Below are positions 1 through 8,940 of a stretch of DNA of 64,000 nt, in pieces. The notes under the pieces were generated by a model that did not search any database, was not told where the DNA came from, and saw only the letters and a list, made by a program, of their open reading frames with translations. The stretch spans positions 1,150,240 to 1,214,239 of the forward strand of contig NZ_KB976986.1 of the NCBI RefSeq assembly GCF_000399665.1. Direction: 5' to 3'. A program made the translations under genes and the position numbers. Each line of letters starts with the position of its first letter. Positions within the stretch are counted from its first letter, which is position 1. The DNA comes from Acinetobacter calcoaceticus ANC 3811 (GTDB lineage Bacteria; Pseudomonadota; Gammaproteobacteria; Pseudomonadales; Moraxellaceae).

Positions 1-509
1 CCTTTTACGTCGTATGGACTAGATGGCACCACAACTTTTAAGCCTGGAACCGCAGCAAATACGTTATATGGTGACTGCGAATGCTGAGCTGCCGCAGAAA
101 AACCAGCACCAATCATGCCACGTACAACCATTGGCGCTTTTGCTTTTCCACCAAACATATAACGGAATTTAGCGGCTTGGTTATAGAGCATGTCATGACA
201 CACGCCGTAGAAATCCATAAACATTAAGTCGGCAACAGGACGTAAACCTGTTGCCGCAGCACCAGCGGCCATACCAATAATTGCTGATTCGGTAATTGGC
301 GTATCAATAACACGCTCTGAACCAAATTCAGTCCATAAGCCTTTGGTTACACCAAGTACACCACCGAAGCCTTCAAGCTCATTATCTTCAGTATTTTTAC
401 CACCATGTCCACCGCGCACATCTTCGCCCACAACAAAAACAGTTGGGTCACGGCGCATTTCTGATTCAATCGCTTCTTTAATCGCATTACGAAAACTTTT
501 ATTTGGCAT
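1..509 (-). CDS. acoB: Acetoin dehydrogenase E1 beta subunit (partial)
   Basis: The first 169 residues of a transketolase-like E1 beta chain are present; the 3' end lies beyond the left edge. The product starts MPNKSFRNAIKEAI and carries the family blocks VVGEDVRGGHGG, TPITESAIIGMAAGAAATG and the QAAKFRYMFGG segment. With AcoA it forms the thiamine-diphosphate E1 that cleaves acetoin and passes the acetyl unit to the lipoyl E2 (AcoC, expected just outside the window). It starts 13 bases after acoA on the same strand, so the two are co-transcribed. Pyruvate or branched-chain E1 beta would look similar; the acetoin assignment rests on family resemblance and gene order. Confidence 0.87.
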   Translation of the reverse strand, partial: MPNKSFRNAIKEAIESEMRRDPTVFVVGEDVRGGHGGKNTEDNELEGFGGVLGVTKGLWTEFGSERVIDTPITESAIIGMAAGAAATGLRPVADLMFMDFYGVCHDMLYNQAAKFRYMFGGKAKAPMVVRGMIGAGFSAAAQHSQSPYNVFAAVPGLKVVVPSSPYDVK

Positions 510-522
510 CTTTACTATTCCT

Positions 523-1485
523 TTAGTAAGAGACATAGACGTCGGTAAGGAGTTGTTCTGGTTTTGGATATGCCGCAGCGCGAGCTTTAGCAACTGCATC
601 ATCAACATTTGCCTTAGACACAGCATCAATCTCGTCTAATTTGGCTTCATCAATTTTGCCTTTAACTTTTTCTCGGAAAATTTTCAAAGGATCTTTATTT
701 TCTTTAACGAAATCGACTTCCTCTTTTGAGCGAATGAGGCCCGGGTCACCTTCAAAATGTCCATAAAAACGGTTAGTAATCGTCTCAATGACACTTGGAC
801 CTTCGCCACGGCGTGCACGTTCAATAGCAGTTTGAGCAGCTTCATAAACTGCAAAGAAATCTGTACCGTCGACTTTAACCGCTGGTAAACCAAAACCTGC
901 TGCACGACCAGCAATATCTTTGCTTCCGACTGCATAATCATGGCCCGTACCTTCGCCAAAACCGTTATTTTCAAAGACAAAAATCACAGGAAGTTTAAGT
1001 ACAACTGCCATGTTCATTGCTTCGAAAGTAAGGCCTTGGTTTGAACCACCATCACCTGTAAAAGACAGCCCGACACCGCCAGTTTTTAAGGTTTTCGCTG
1101 TTAGTGCAGCACCAATTGCTAAAGGAGGCCCACCACCCACAATCCCGTTAGCACCAAGCATGCCTTTATCTAAATCGGCAATATGCATAGAGCCGCCTTT
1201 TCCACGGCACAGCCCATCATCTTTACCGAAAATTTCCAGCATCATGCCGTGAATGTCACAACCTTTTGCAATACAGTGACCATGTCCACGATGGGTTGAA
1301 GTGATATAGTCTTTATCAGTTAGGTTTTCACAAATTCCGACTGCTACAGCCTCTTCTCCACTATATAAGTGAATAAAACCTGGAATATCACCATTGGTAT
1401 TTTCTTCGTGAAGTCGATCTTCAAATTCACGAATATCACGCATGCTTTTATATGCTGCGAGTAATTGCTCTTCCGTTAATTGCAT
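523..1485 (-). CDS. acoA: Acetoin dehydrogenase E1 alpha subunit, TPP-dependent
   Basis: A 320-residue cytoplasmic E1 alpha. The thiamine-diphosphate motif is visible: GDGGSNQG at about residues 144-151 and the closing NN at 173-174. The THRGHGH and GKGGSMHI blocks are typical of the family. It decarboxylates/cleaves acetoin in the Aco complex together with AcoB. The ATG is preceded by a strong AAAGGAAAAGG ribosome site. It is the first gene of a leftward operon acoA-acoB, divergent from a lipoyl synthase gene, which fits the complex's need for a lipoylated E2. Length is normal for the family. Confidence 0.9.
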   Translation of the reverse strand: MQLTEEQLLAAYKSMRDIREFEDRLHEENTNGDIPGFIHLYSGEEAVAVGICENLTDKDYITSTHRGHGHCIAKGCDIHGMMLEIFGKDDGLCRGKGGSMHIADLDKGMLGANGIVGGGPPLAIGAALTAKTLKTGGVGLSFTGDGGSNQGLTFEAMNMAVVLKLPVIFVFENNGFGEGTGHDYAVGSKDIAGRAAGFGLPAVKVDGTDFFAVYEAAQTAIERARRGEGPSVIETITNRFYGHFEGDPGLIRSKEEVDFVKENKDPLKIFREKVKGKIDEAKLDEIDAVSKANVDDAVAKARAAAYPKPEQLLTDVYVSY

Positions 1486-1844
1486 ATCCTTTTCCTTTAT
1501 TATCTTGATTTTAAAAATCTAACCAAGTTTCAAGCGAAAATCTAATTCGCTATAAATACTTAAACGCAAAATTAATAATTGATCTATTAGACTAAAAAGT
1601 TTTTATTTAAAATATTGTTAATTATTTTTTAAATTTCAAAAACTTAATTAGCAAAAATAATTTTAAAAATTTTTTATAATTTTCATAAAGTTATAAAACA
1701 AACCTTTAACCAACCTTTATTGTTTTAGAATATTAGCCACATCCTGTGCTTTAATTAATTTTGATTTATTAAAAAGGTTTAAATAAATCTATAATTAAAA
1801 AAACAGGAGTTTAAGTAAGTTTTAAATAAAATGGAATTATTAAT
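1486..1844. promoter_or_regulatory. Divergent aco / lipA intergenic region
   Basis: This 359-base, very AT-rich gap separates acoA (leftward) from lipA (rightward) and must hold both promoters. A short direct repeat AACCTTTA occurs twice near 1702-1722. I see no convincing -24/-12 sigma-54 promoter, which matters because classical acetoin operons are sigma-54/AcoR dependent and the nearby regulator lacks the AAA+ domain. No coding sequence is supported here. Confidence 0.5.
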
Positions 1845-2831
1845 ATGGATTTTAAAAGACAAGTTGAAACTGGTATTAAATTACGGGGAGCTGATAAAGT
1901 CGCCCGTATTCCAATTAAGGTTTTACCAACAGAAGAGTTACCTACTAAACCAGAATGGATTAGAGCAAAAATAACCGATTTTGAAGAAATCAAGCGCATA
2001 AAAAATTTACTGCGCCAACAGAAGTTGCATAGTGTTTGCGAAGAAGCTGCTTGCCCAAACTTACCTGAATGTTTTGGTGGAGGTACGGCAACATTTATGA
2101 TTATGGGAGATATCTGCACTAGACGTTGCCCTTTTTGTGATGTTGCTCATGGTCGCCCAAAACCTTTAGATGAAGATGAACCCAAACATTTGGCGGAAAC
2201 TGTCGAAAACCTAAACTTGAAATATGTTGTGATTACCTCTGTAGACCGTGATGATCTACACGATGGTGGCGCTGCACATTTTGTAAAATGCATTGAAGAA
2301 ATCCGAAAACGCTGCCCAGAAACGCTGATTGAGATTTTAGTACCAGATTTTCGCGGTCGTTTAGAGACTGCTCTTTCGACTTTAAGCTTATCTCCTCCAG
2401 ATGTGTTTAATCATAATATTGAGACGGTTCCGCGCTTATATAAAGCGATGCGCCCAGGCTCCGACTATCAACATTCACTAGAGTTACTAAAACGCTTTAA
2501 ATCATATTGTCCCGATATCAAAACCAAATCTGGTTTAATGGTTGGATTAGGGGAAATTGAAGCGGAAGTGCTTGCCCTACTGAATGACCTAAAAGATTAT
2601 CAAGTAGACCTTATTACCATTGGACAATACTTACAGCCTTCAAAGTCACATGCCCCTATTCATCGATTTGTAAACTTACAAGAATTTGAAAGATACACGC
2701 GACATGGTAAGCGATTAGGTTTTAAAAATATTTGGAGTGCACCTATGGTTCGTTCTAGCTATTTTGCTGATCGACAATATTTTGGAGAATCTGTACCAAA
2801 GCCTTTTAGTCGACAAGATGTCTTATCTTAA
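1845..2831 (+). CDS. lipA: Lipoyl synthase, radical SAM (aco-linked copy)
   Basis: A 328-residue radical SAM enzyme inserting two sulfurs into octanoyl groups on carrier proteins. Both iron-sulfur cluster motifs are visible: the auxiliary cluster Cys65, Cys70, Cys76 and the SAM cluster CX3CX2C at Cys91, Cys95, Cys98. The C-terminal MVRSSYFA block holds the conserved RSSY serine ligand. The ATG is preceded by TGGA at a plausible distance. Because it is divergent from acoA it is probably a second LipA dedicated to the AcoC lipoyl domain; that dedication is inferred from position, and a housekeeping lipB-lipA pair is not in this window. Confidence 0.9.
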   Translation: MDFKRQVETGIKLRGADKVARIPIKVLPTEELPTKPEWIRAKITDFEEIKRIKNLLRQQKLHSVCEEAACPNLPECFGGGTATFMIMGDICTRRCPFCDVAHGRPKPLDEDEPKHLAETVENLNLKYVVITSVDRDDLHDGGAAHFVKCIEEIRKRCPETLIEILVPDFRGRLETALSTLSLSPPDVFNHNIETVPRLYKAMRPGSDYQHSLELLKRFKSYCPDIKTKSGLMVGLGEIEAEVLALLNDLKDYQVDLITIGQYLQPSKSHAPIHRFVNLQEFERYTRHGKRLGFKNIWSAPMVRSSYFADRQYFGESVPKPFSRQDVLS

Positions 2832-2987
2832 CGATCATGTAATTAACAAAACTTATCCAATAGGCTAATGGTCAAGACTCATAAAAGTATTTAAGGTAAG
2901 GAGATAACGAGGAAATAGTCACAATAAAAAAGTTATAACTGTTGAGCGGCTACGGATACGCCATTTCAATGATAAAGGAATTTCGAT

Positions 2988-4127
2988 ATGGATATGTCAA
3001 AACAATTATCATCACCTTTTTTAGATACCATGCCGTCATTATTTCGGCCAGAAAAGTCATCTCATTCTAAACAATTAGCAAAAAAGCCATCAGTTGACCT
3101 TGAAGCGGCTCCGTTATTTGACCTAACCGAAGAATGGGAACATTCGTTATTTGGTCGTTCTATTCATGAGTGTCATCGAAACTTAATGCACATTGCTGAA
3201 GATGCCGATATGGCAATTGGTGTGACCGATCCACATGGCACGCTACTCTGGACATGGAGTAGTACACCTATGCGTTCATCGGCAGAACAAGTCCACTTTG
3301 TGGAAGGTGGCCAGTGGTCTACTCAGGCAGTGGGACAAAATGCAATTGGTTTAGCATTAAATACTCATTCAGCTAACTGCGTTTATTCACACGAAAACCA
3401 AATGAATAGTGTAAGAGATTGGGTCTGTTATGCAGCACCGATTACCGATGCACACACCGGTCAATTTTATGGGATTATGAATTTATCAACAAAATATCAA
3501 AAACATAATTCTCTTGGTCTTTTAGCTGTTGAAAGATGTGCTGATATTGTGAAGCAAGCAATTCAGCTTCATCAGAAAAATATTTTATATATTAAGGCGT
3601 TTGGTACTCCTAAAGTTCAATATAACCAAAACAGCCTAACATTAACTCAACGACAGATTGAAATCCTATGCATTCTGACACTTTGTCCCGAAGGGATTAA
3701 CCTTGAAGAACTTCACTATGCTTTATATGGTGATCGACCAGTAAGTACCACCACCTTAAAAGCAGAACTCTCTCAACTTAGAAACCTAATACCTGACGTC
3801 ATCGAGTCTCGCCCTTATAGACTTAACTGTGAAATTCAATGTGATTTCTTAATGGCAGAGCAAGCATTAAACCTAGGCTTCACATCGACTACCCTTACTC
3901 TCTATAGAGGAAGTTTTTTAGCTAAATCAGAAAGCCCATTTTTGTGTGCATGGAGAGACTGTTTTGATGCTCGCTTAAGTCACGTGATTTATCAGATTGA
4001 AGATGTTGATCAATTATTACGAGTGGTCAGTCGTGTGCCAGACCGTGTAGATGCTGTTGAACGCTTACTTGAATTATTACCCGAAGAAACACCTTACCGA
4101 ACAAAGCTGTTAAAACTACTCGAATAA
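2988..4127 (+). CDS. GAF-domain transcriptional regulator with C-terminal winged helix
   Basis: A 379-residue protein. Residues about 50-210 resemble the N-terminal sensory part of AcoR-type activators: SIHECHRNLM, the GVTDPHGTLLWTW segment, and GQNAIGLAL followed by a GAF-like YAAPITDAHTGQFYGIMNLS. Unlike AcoR there is no AAA+ sigma-54 domain. Instead residues about 218-300 look like a winged-helix unit (LTLTQRQIEILCIL, then LKAELSQLRNLIPD). An AAAGGA ribosome site precedes the ATG by seven bases. It follows lipA on the same strand and sits by the aco operon, so it is the best candidate regulator of acetoin use; the ligand is unknown. Confidence 0.72.
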   Translation: MDMSKQLSSPFLDTMPSLFRPEKSSHSKQLAKKPSVDLEAAPLFDLTEEWEHSLFGRSIHECHRNLMHIAEDADMAIGVTDPHGTLLWTWSSTPMRSSAEQVHFVEGGQWSTQAVGQNAIGLALNTHSANCVYSHENQMNSVRDWVCYAAPITDAHTGQFYGIMNLSTKYQKHNSLGLLAVERCADIVKQAIQLHQKNILYIKAFGTPKVQYNQNSLTLTQRQIEILCILTLCPEGINLEELHYALYGDRPVSTTTLKAELSQLRNLIPDVIESRPYRLNCEIQCDFLMAEQALNLGFTSTTLTLYRGSFLAKSESPFLCAWRDCFDARLSHVIYQIEDVDQLLRVVSRVPDRVDAVERLLELLPEETPYRTKLLKLLE

Positions 4128-4130
4128 AAT

Positions 4131-4167
4131 AAAAGGGAGAATATCTATAAAATATTCTCCCTTTTTT
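4131..4167. terminator. Bidirectional intrinsic terminator
   Basis: A 14-bp perfect stem (4131-4144 with 4152-4165), loop CTATAAA, with A-run on the left and T-run on the right. It lies between the convergent regulator and TenA-like genes and can serve both. Confidence 0.88.
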
Positions 4168-4176
4168 AAGGTGAGA

Positions 4177-4929
4177 TCAAGCAGAGGCTTGAAGCTGTAC
4201 CTTATAGCAATCGTCTAAAGCTAATTCATAATACCGAAGACCTTCTTCAGCAGCATGAAATGCTTTTTGCTGCCAGTCAGGACGATCATTACATAAACGC
4301 TTAATCAGCTCCATGGCTTCATAAGGATGAAGATCATCATAGTGAGCATGCGCACGCAACCAAGCCAAGGAACGCTTATCAATCGTTACTTCAGGATGAT
4401 CCGTATAAGTATGAATCCCCTTATAGACCTGAATGGACCAGTCCCCCGTTGCCCATTCAATTGCCAGATTTGTTGCAGCAAGGCATTCTGCCAAATTACC
4501 ACGATGACTCATATTCCATAAGAAATGGTTTACCGCATTCATCGCAGCTGGTGGCCGCACGCTATCGAGCTGATCTACAGTTAAACCAAAACCTCCAGCC
4601 CAGTCGCGATACCATTTTAAGTGTCGCTCTTCTACCTTAATATTTTGGATTAACCAATCTCGTGCTTCTGTAACGCCAGGTTCAGAAAAACCCGTTGCTT
4701 TGCCTAATGCCCCAGCCATATATGACGGGAAATGAGCGACTAATGGATAGAAATTAAGTAAAGCATAACGGAAACTATTTAGGCTCAATCCCCCATTGGC
4801 CATTTCCGAAAAAAACGGATGTTTACTTACCCGTTCTTTCGCTGGTAGCAGGTCATCCCAGAACTGCTGTGACCATCCATTATGCGGTGTAATTTCTAAA
4901 TGCATTCCATATTGATTTAGAGCAGTCAT
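4177..4929 (-). CDS. TenA/PqqC-like iron-containing redox-enzyme family protein
   Basis: A 250-residue all-helical protein of the TenA/THI-4/PQQC superfamily. Candidate metal ligands are visible in the order expected for the di-iron branch (CADD-like): EERH near residue 100, AIEWATGDWS near 155, and HAHYDDLHPYEA near 193-204. Members of this superfamily include thiaminase II, PqqC and the self-sacrificing pABA synthase CADD, so the reaction cannot be fixed by sequence reading alone. It is monocistronic, convergent with the GAF regulator and divergent from the diguanylate cyclase. Databases often label such proteins TenA transcriptional regulators, which is misleading. Confidence 0.7.
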   Translation of the reverse strand: MTALNQYGMHLEITPHNGWSQQFWDDLLPAKERVSKHPFFSEMANGGLSLNSFRYALLNFYPLVAHFPSYMAGALGKATGFSEPGVTEARDWLIQNIKVEERHLKWYRDWAGGFGLTVDQLDSVRPPAAMNAVNHFLWNMSHRGNLAECLAATNLAIEWATGDWSIQVYKGIHTYTDHPEVTIDKRSLAWLRAHAHYDDLHPYEAMELIKRLCNDRPDWQQKAFHAAEEGLRYYELALDDCYKVQLQASA

Positions 4930-5084
4930 TGCTAATTTTCCTATTTATATGACAGCAATCATCTGTATTTCACGCTACAAGTCTATCCGAAAATGATAAA
5001 GATACAATCGTTAATCGACCATTTGTAACTTTTTTCGATGGATTGCGATGCTTTAGATAATTGTTACGCTAATCATTGAAATGT

Positions 5085-5100
5085 CGTGATTTTTATCACA
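5085..5100. promoter_or_regulatory. CRP/Vfr-like palindrome in the tenA-like / GGDEF divergent gap
   Basis: The 320-base gap 4930-5249 contains CGTGATTTTTATCACA, which matches the CRP-type TGTGA-N6-TCACA pattern except for its first base. It lies 150 bases before the diguanylate cyclase start and 156 before the TenA-like start. Binding is inferred from the motif only. Nothing else in this gap is convincing; a 61-codon frame there overlaps the real gene in another frame. Confidence 0.35.
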
Positions 5101-5249
5101 TTTAACTCAGATAAAAATCATTACTTTTTTAAAAAATCTGTATTATTATTTTGAATAAATGACACATTATATAATCAATATTTTTAGATGGAACTTTACC
5201 AAAAATAAGTCTCATTTTATGACAACTTCCAATATAGAGAGCATTAATT

Positions 5250-6479
5250 ATGAAGTTGCAGGGTTCCAATATATTGGGACAGGAACAAATAGATTTATTA
5301 ACCACACGAGGATTAAACTTCGTATGGTTTCCAAAGCAGCTTGAAACGATTTATCGTTTTCAATACCAAAACGGTGCTGCCTATGAGTTCCGCTATAGAG
5401 CTCCTATTATTTTAATATTATATATATTTTTAAGCTTTGGTATATATCAAGTATTGCCAACTGAGCAAGTTTTACCCTGGTTTAGTTATTATTCTTGGGT
5501 TGGTGTAATTATTTTTCTTGCCTGGATTTTATCATTCATTAAAAAATTAAATCAGTATTTCGATTATTATGTAGGAATTGGCTCAGCTTTAGCGGTAGCA
5601 ATTACTTTTATTTTAATTAACGTTATTGAAAATGGCCAAGAGAATGTTCTTTTTCATGCGGCGATGATGTATGCGATTGTAATTATCTATGGTGCAGTAG
5701 GTATGCGTTTTTATACCGCCATATTTGCTGGATGGGTTGGAGGAATTGTTGGAATTTTGGCAAGTAACTACTTAAATGGGGTAATCGACTGGACTTTCTT
5801 AAACCGAACTTACACCTTCAGTAGTTTCTTGGGAATGACCCTTGCCTATGCAACTGACCGCCAACATCGAGAAAACTACTTACAAAACTGCATGATCGAG
5901 CTGAATCGCATTGAACTCATGCAACAAGCACAGCAATTATCTTTACTTTCACAGCAAGATGCACTCACTGGTTTAGCAAATCGACGCTATCTAGACGAAA
6001 CACTGGATAATGAATGGCGACGTGCTTTGCGACACGAAACGCCCCTTACCATCATGATGGTCGATATTGATTACTTTAAATCTTACAATGACACGTTAGG
6101 GCATCTAAAAGGTGATGAATGTTTAAAAGAAATCGCAATTGCTATTTCTTCTATTGCTGCCCGTAGTGGTGATCTAGTAGCACGTTATGGCGGCGAAGAG
6201 TTTTTACTGTTATTCCCAATGACAAATGCTCAGCAAGCTTTGATCCAGGTTGAACGTTTAATGAGTGCGATTGATAAAATTGCAATTGAGCACCCTTGTA
6301 GTGATGTTTCACCACATGTCACCATTAGTGTAGGAGTCGCAACCACAATTCCTCGTCTAAACGATTCAATTTCTGCTTTTGTAGCGCGTGCTGACCATGC
6401 TTTGTATAAAGCAAAAACGAATGGGCGTAATCAATATAAGATTGCTGTAAACGAAGAACAAATTGTAGATTTAACCTAA
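5250..6479 (+). CDS. Membrane-anchored diguanylate cyclase (GGDEF)
   Basis: A 409-residue inner-membrane protein. The N-terminal half (about residues 55-205) holds five or six hydrophobic segments; a short helical linker follows, then a GGDEF domain beginning near DALTGLANRRYLDE. The catalytic signature is GGEEF at residues 314-318. The inhibitory I-site RSGD lies five residues before it, so product feedback is likely. It makes cyclic di-GMP from two GTP. No EAL domain is fused. The ATG at 5250 is the first that keeps the frame without overlap; the ribosome site is weak. The membrane part presumably senses an unknown signal. Confidence 0.87.
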   Translation: MKLQGSNILGQEQIDLLTTRGLNFVWFPKQLETIYRFQYQNGAAYEFRYRAPIILILYIFLSFGIYQVLPTEQVLPWFSYYSWVGVIIFLAWILSFIKKLNQYFDYYVGIGSALAVAITFILINVIENGQENVLFHAAMMYAIVIIYGAVGMRFYTAIFAGWVGGIVGILASNYLNGVIDWTFLNRTYTFSSFLGMTLAYATDRQHRENYLQNCMIELNRIELMQQAQQLSLLSQQDALTGLANRRYLDETLDNEWRRALRHETPLTIMMVDIDYFKSYNDTLGHLKGDECLKEIAIAISSIAARSGDLVARYGGEEFLLLFPMTNAQQALIQVERLMSAIDKIAIEHPCSDVSPHVTISVGVATTIPRLNDSISAFVARADHALYKAKTNGRNQYKIAVNEEQIVDLT

Positions 6480-6577
6480 AAATTCAAACTTCTATTCAAA
6501 ATGAATTTTGATCAACGATTATCTCTCTTAAATTTCTTATAACTCCTTTTTCAATTAAAACGAATAGAGATATACAA

Positions 6578-6605
6578 TTAGCTTTTCCATCCGTGGTAAA
6601 GCTAA
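6578..6605. repeat. Inverted repeat, possible weak terminator
   Basis: A 12-bp stem with one mismatch (6578-6589 with 6594-6605), loop TCCG, in the 300-base AT-rich gap between two convergent genes. It lacks a clean T-run, so terminator function is uncertain. The rest of 6480-6779 shows nothing else. Confidence 0.4.
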
Positions 6606-6779
6606 AATATAATTTAGAAGCAATATTATAAAAAACCTCTTTTATTTAAATTTAAACCATTCGTTAAAAATAAATTATATAAACTCAATAAATTCAGCGA
6701 CCTTCCATACATTAATATCCTATTTTAGAAATTAAAATTATGAGCTTTAGTCAATATAATATAGAAAAATTCCACTTTA

Positions 6780-7505
6780 TTAGAAGCCACCTTTCAGCCT
6801 CTTCCAAAATTTAATGAAAAAATAGAATAATGAATTTTGTTCTATTCTTTGCGGTACAGTGGAAATAGTTTCAGCCGAAAATGGTAACATCGAAACAATA
6901 TTCTCATGTATTGTTTCATAATTTGGATAAGCTTCTTTTTTTATTATTTCTATAATTTTTTGTATTTCATCAATAGATAAATTTAAAAATCTCTTAATTT
7001 CTTGAGCTGTTTTTGACTCAATAGACAATAAAGCACAAACTCTAGTGACATTAACAATCTGCTCTGTATGAATATTTTTAAAGTCTGGATAACACACAAG
7101 CTTATAAATAATTTTTGTCTCTAAATGTTCTTTAGACACTATATTCTCGTTACTTATTATACGTTCTTGATGACTTATTTTAAAATATTCATTCTTCTCA
7201 ATATCTTGCAAAATATTTAGAAGCTCCTGATATCTTATTGGTCTCTTCAAACCATACTGATAGCCCTTTAAAAGTTCAGGATTATTACTTAGTACGATCT
7301 TAATTTTTTTAGGAATAAGTATGTTGGTATAACCACTATCTAAATCAATAATATGTATATCTGGATTGTTTTCACTATATGTCCAGTTCCCCAAAAGATG
7401 AGATGACAAAGATAAGTCATGAATAACTTTTATCATCGCCTCTAAATTTTTAGGCAATAGCCTATCCTTTGACATACAGCCAATTCTATATGTGCACTGA
7501 TTCAT
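6780..7505 (-). CDS. Unrecognised protein with receiver-like N-terminus
   Basis: 241 residues from the ATG at 7505, chosen because GGGGA lies seven bases upstream; a frame open to 7595 adds a leader with no ribosome site. I do not recognise the family. The order DIHIIDLDSG, KIKIVLSNNPELL, GLKRPIRYQELLNIL resembles beta3-Asp, beta4 and the Lys-Pro beta5 of response-regulator receiver domains. The C-terminal part (ALLSIESKTAQEIKRFL, then SIDEIQKIIEII) could be a small winged helix. It has a basic, hydrophobic tail (FYFFIKFWKRLKGG). Composition is more AT-rich than the flanking housekeeping genes, which may indicate acquisition. Function unknown; the receiver idea is inference. Confidence 0.6.
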   Translation of the reverse strand: MNQCTYRIGCMSKDRLLPKNLEAMIKVIHDLSLSSHLLGNWTYSENNPDIHIIDLDSGYTNILIPKKIKIVLSNNPELLKGYQYGLKRPIRYQELLNILQDIEKNEYFKISHQERIISNENIVSKEHLETKIIYKLVCYPDFKNIHTEQIVNVTRVCALLSIESKTAQEIKRFLNLSIDEIQKIIEIIKKEAYPNYETIHENIVSMLPFSAETISTVPQRIEQNSLFYFFIKFWKRLKGGF

Positions 7506-7780
7506 TGATATTTCCCCAATTTCAATGATGACTTTAAAAATTCTTTGTTTAAAGTAATAATAACTTAAATATGTAATAAACTTATGTAAAGGCAATTTGA
7601 GTCAAATTACCTTTAAGAGATAAATATAAATATTTGGTGCAGTAAAAATTAACAATATTTAATTGCTAAGTTCTACAGATGAATGTATTCAAAAATAAAT
7701 CGCAGAATATTATATTTATATAAATATTATAAGACAAGAAAATAATTTAAAATTTAATCAAACTCAATGTAATAAAAATT
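7506..7780. other. AT-rich gap without a gene
   Basis: Together with the terminator at 7781-7813 this makes a gene-free stretch of 331 bases. It must hold the promoter of the leftward unknown gene at 6780-7505. I see no other motif. Confidence 0.5.
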
Positions 7781-7813
7781 AAAACCCCATATTTAAATTA
7801 AACATGGGGTTTT
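7781..7813 (-). terminator. Intrinsic terminator of prmB-aroC
   Basis: Ten-base stem AAAACCCCAT/ATGGGGTTTT (7781-7790 with 7804-7813), followed on the minus strand by TTTTAATTTT. It begins 23 bases after the aroC stop. Confidence 0.88.
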
Positions 7814-7836
7814 ATTCATATAGTCAAAAGTTATGA

Positions 7837-8928
7837 CTACGGTTCAATTGGAGCAAATGGCGGAATAACATCTGCATTTTGAGCACGATGACGTAGGAAG
7901 TGATCCATCAAAACAATAGCTAGCATGGCTTCTGCAATCGGTGCCGCACGTACACCTACACATGGGTCATGACGACCTTTAGTCAATACATCAGTATCTT
8001 CACGATTTAAATTAATCGTTTTACCTGGTGTCGTAATGCTTGCTGTTGGTTTTAGTGCAATAGCAACTCGAATGGACTGACCACTTGAGATACCGCCCAA
8101 AATACCACCCGCATGATTTGCTAAAAAGCCATTACTGGTCAATTCATCACGTGTTTCATGACCAAACTGTCCAGCAACTGCAAAACCATCACCAATTTCA
8201 ACACCTTTAACCGCATTTATACTCATCATCGCATGAGCAATGTCAGCATCTAAACGGTCAAAAACAGGTTCGCCCCAGCCCACAGGAACTTTTTCCGCCA
8301 AAATTTCTAGCTTCGCGCCGCAACTTGTTCCTTGTTCACGTAAAGAAGTCACTAAGGCTTCAAAACGTGAAACAGCGTCTATATCACCACAGAAAAATGG
8401 ATTATTTGGAACTTCATTCCAATCCAGTTTTTCAGCAACTTCATTGCCAATTTGTGTAACATGGCCACGAATCAAGACACCAAATTTCTCTGCTAAATAT
8501 TTTTTAGCAATTGCGCCCGCTGCAACACGCATAGCAGTTTCACGAGCACTTGAACGGCCACCGCCACGATAGTCACGGAAACCGTATTTTTGCGTATATG
8601 TATAGTCGGCATGGCCAGGTCTAAAAGTTTGAGCAATATTGCCGTAATCTTTTGATTTCTGATCAGTATTCTCAATCAATAAACCAATTGGTGTACCTGT
8701 CGTTTTACCTTCAAAAACACCTGAAATGATTTTAACTTGATCAGGCTCTTTACGTTGAGTCGCAAACTTAGAAGTGCCCGGTTTACGACGATCAAGATCT
8801 GTTTGCAAGTCTTCTTCAGACAGCTCAAGACCCGGCGGCACACCATCAACAATTGCCATTAAGCCAACGCCATGAGACTCACCACAAGTGGTTACACGAA
8901 AGAGTTGTCCAATAGTATTCCCTGCCAT
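7837..8928 (-). CDS. aroC: Chorismate synthase
   Basis: A 363-residue enzyme converting 5-enolpyruvylshikimate-3-phosphate to chorismate, the last common step for aromatic amino acids, folate and ubiquinone. The three family signatures are visible: the N-terminal [18 protein letters not shown], the central [18 protein letters not shown] and the C-terminal [19 protein letters not shown]. Length is normal. It follows prmB by 12 bases on the same strand, a common pairing in gammaproteobacteria, and is closed by the terminator just after it. Confidence 0.97.
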   Translation of the reverse strand: MAGNTIGQLFRVTTCGESHGVGLMAIVDGVPPGLELSEEDLQTDLDRRKPGTSKFATQRKEPDQVKIISGVFEGKTTGTPIGLLIENTDQKSKDYGNIAQTFRPGHADYTYTQKYGFRDYRGGGRSSARETAMRVAAGAIAKKYLAEKFGVLIRGHVTQIGNEVAEKLDWNEVPNNPFFCGDIDAVSRFEALVTSLREQGTSCGAKLEILAEKVPVGWGEPVFDRLDADIAHAMMSINAVKGVEIGDGFAVAGQFGHETRDELTSNGFLANHAGGILGGISSGQSIRVAIALKPTASITTPGKTINLNREDTDVLTKGRHDPCVGVRAAPIAEAMLAIVLMDHFLRHRAQNADVIPPFAPIEP

Positions 8929-8940
8929 ATACCCAACTCC

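Noticed and set aside
5159..5344. 61-codon frame before the diguanylate cyclase
   Set aside because: Overlaps the GGDEF gene start in another frame and lacks family features.
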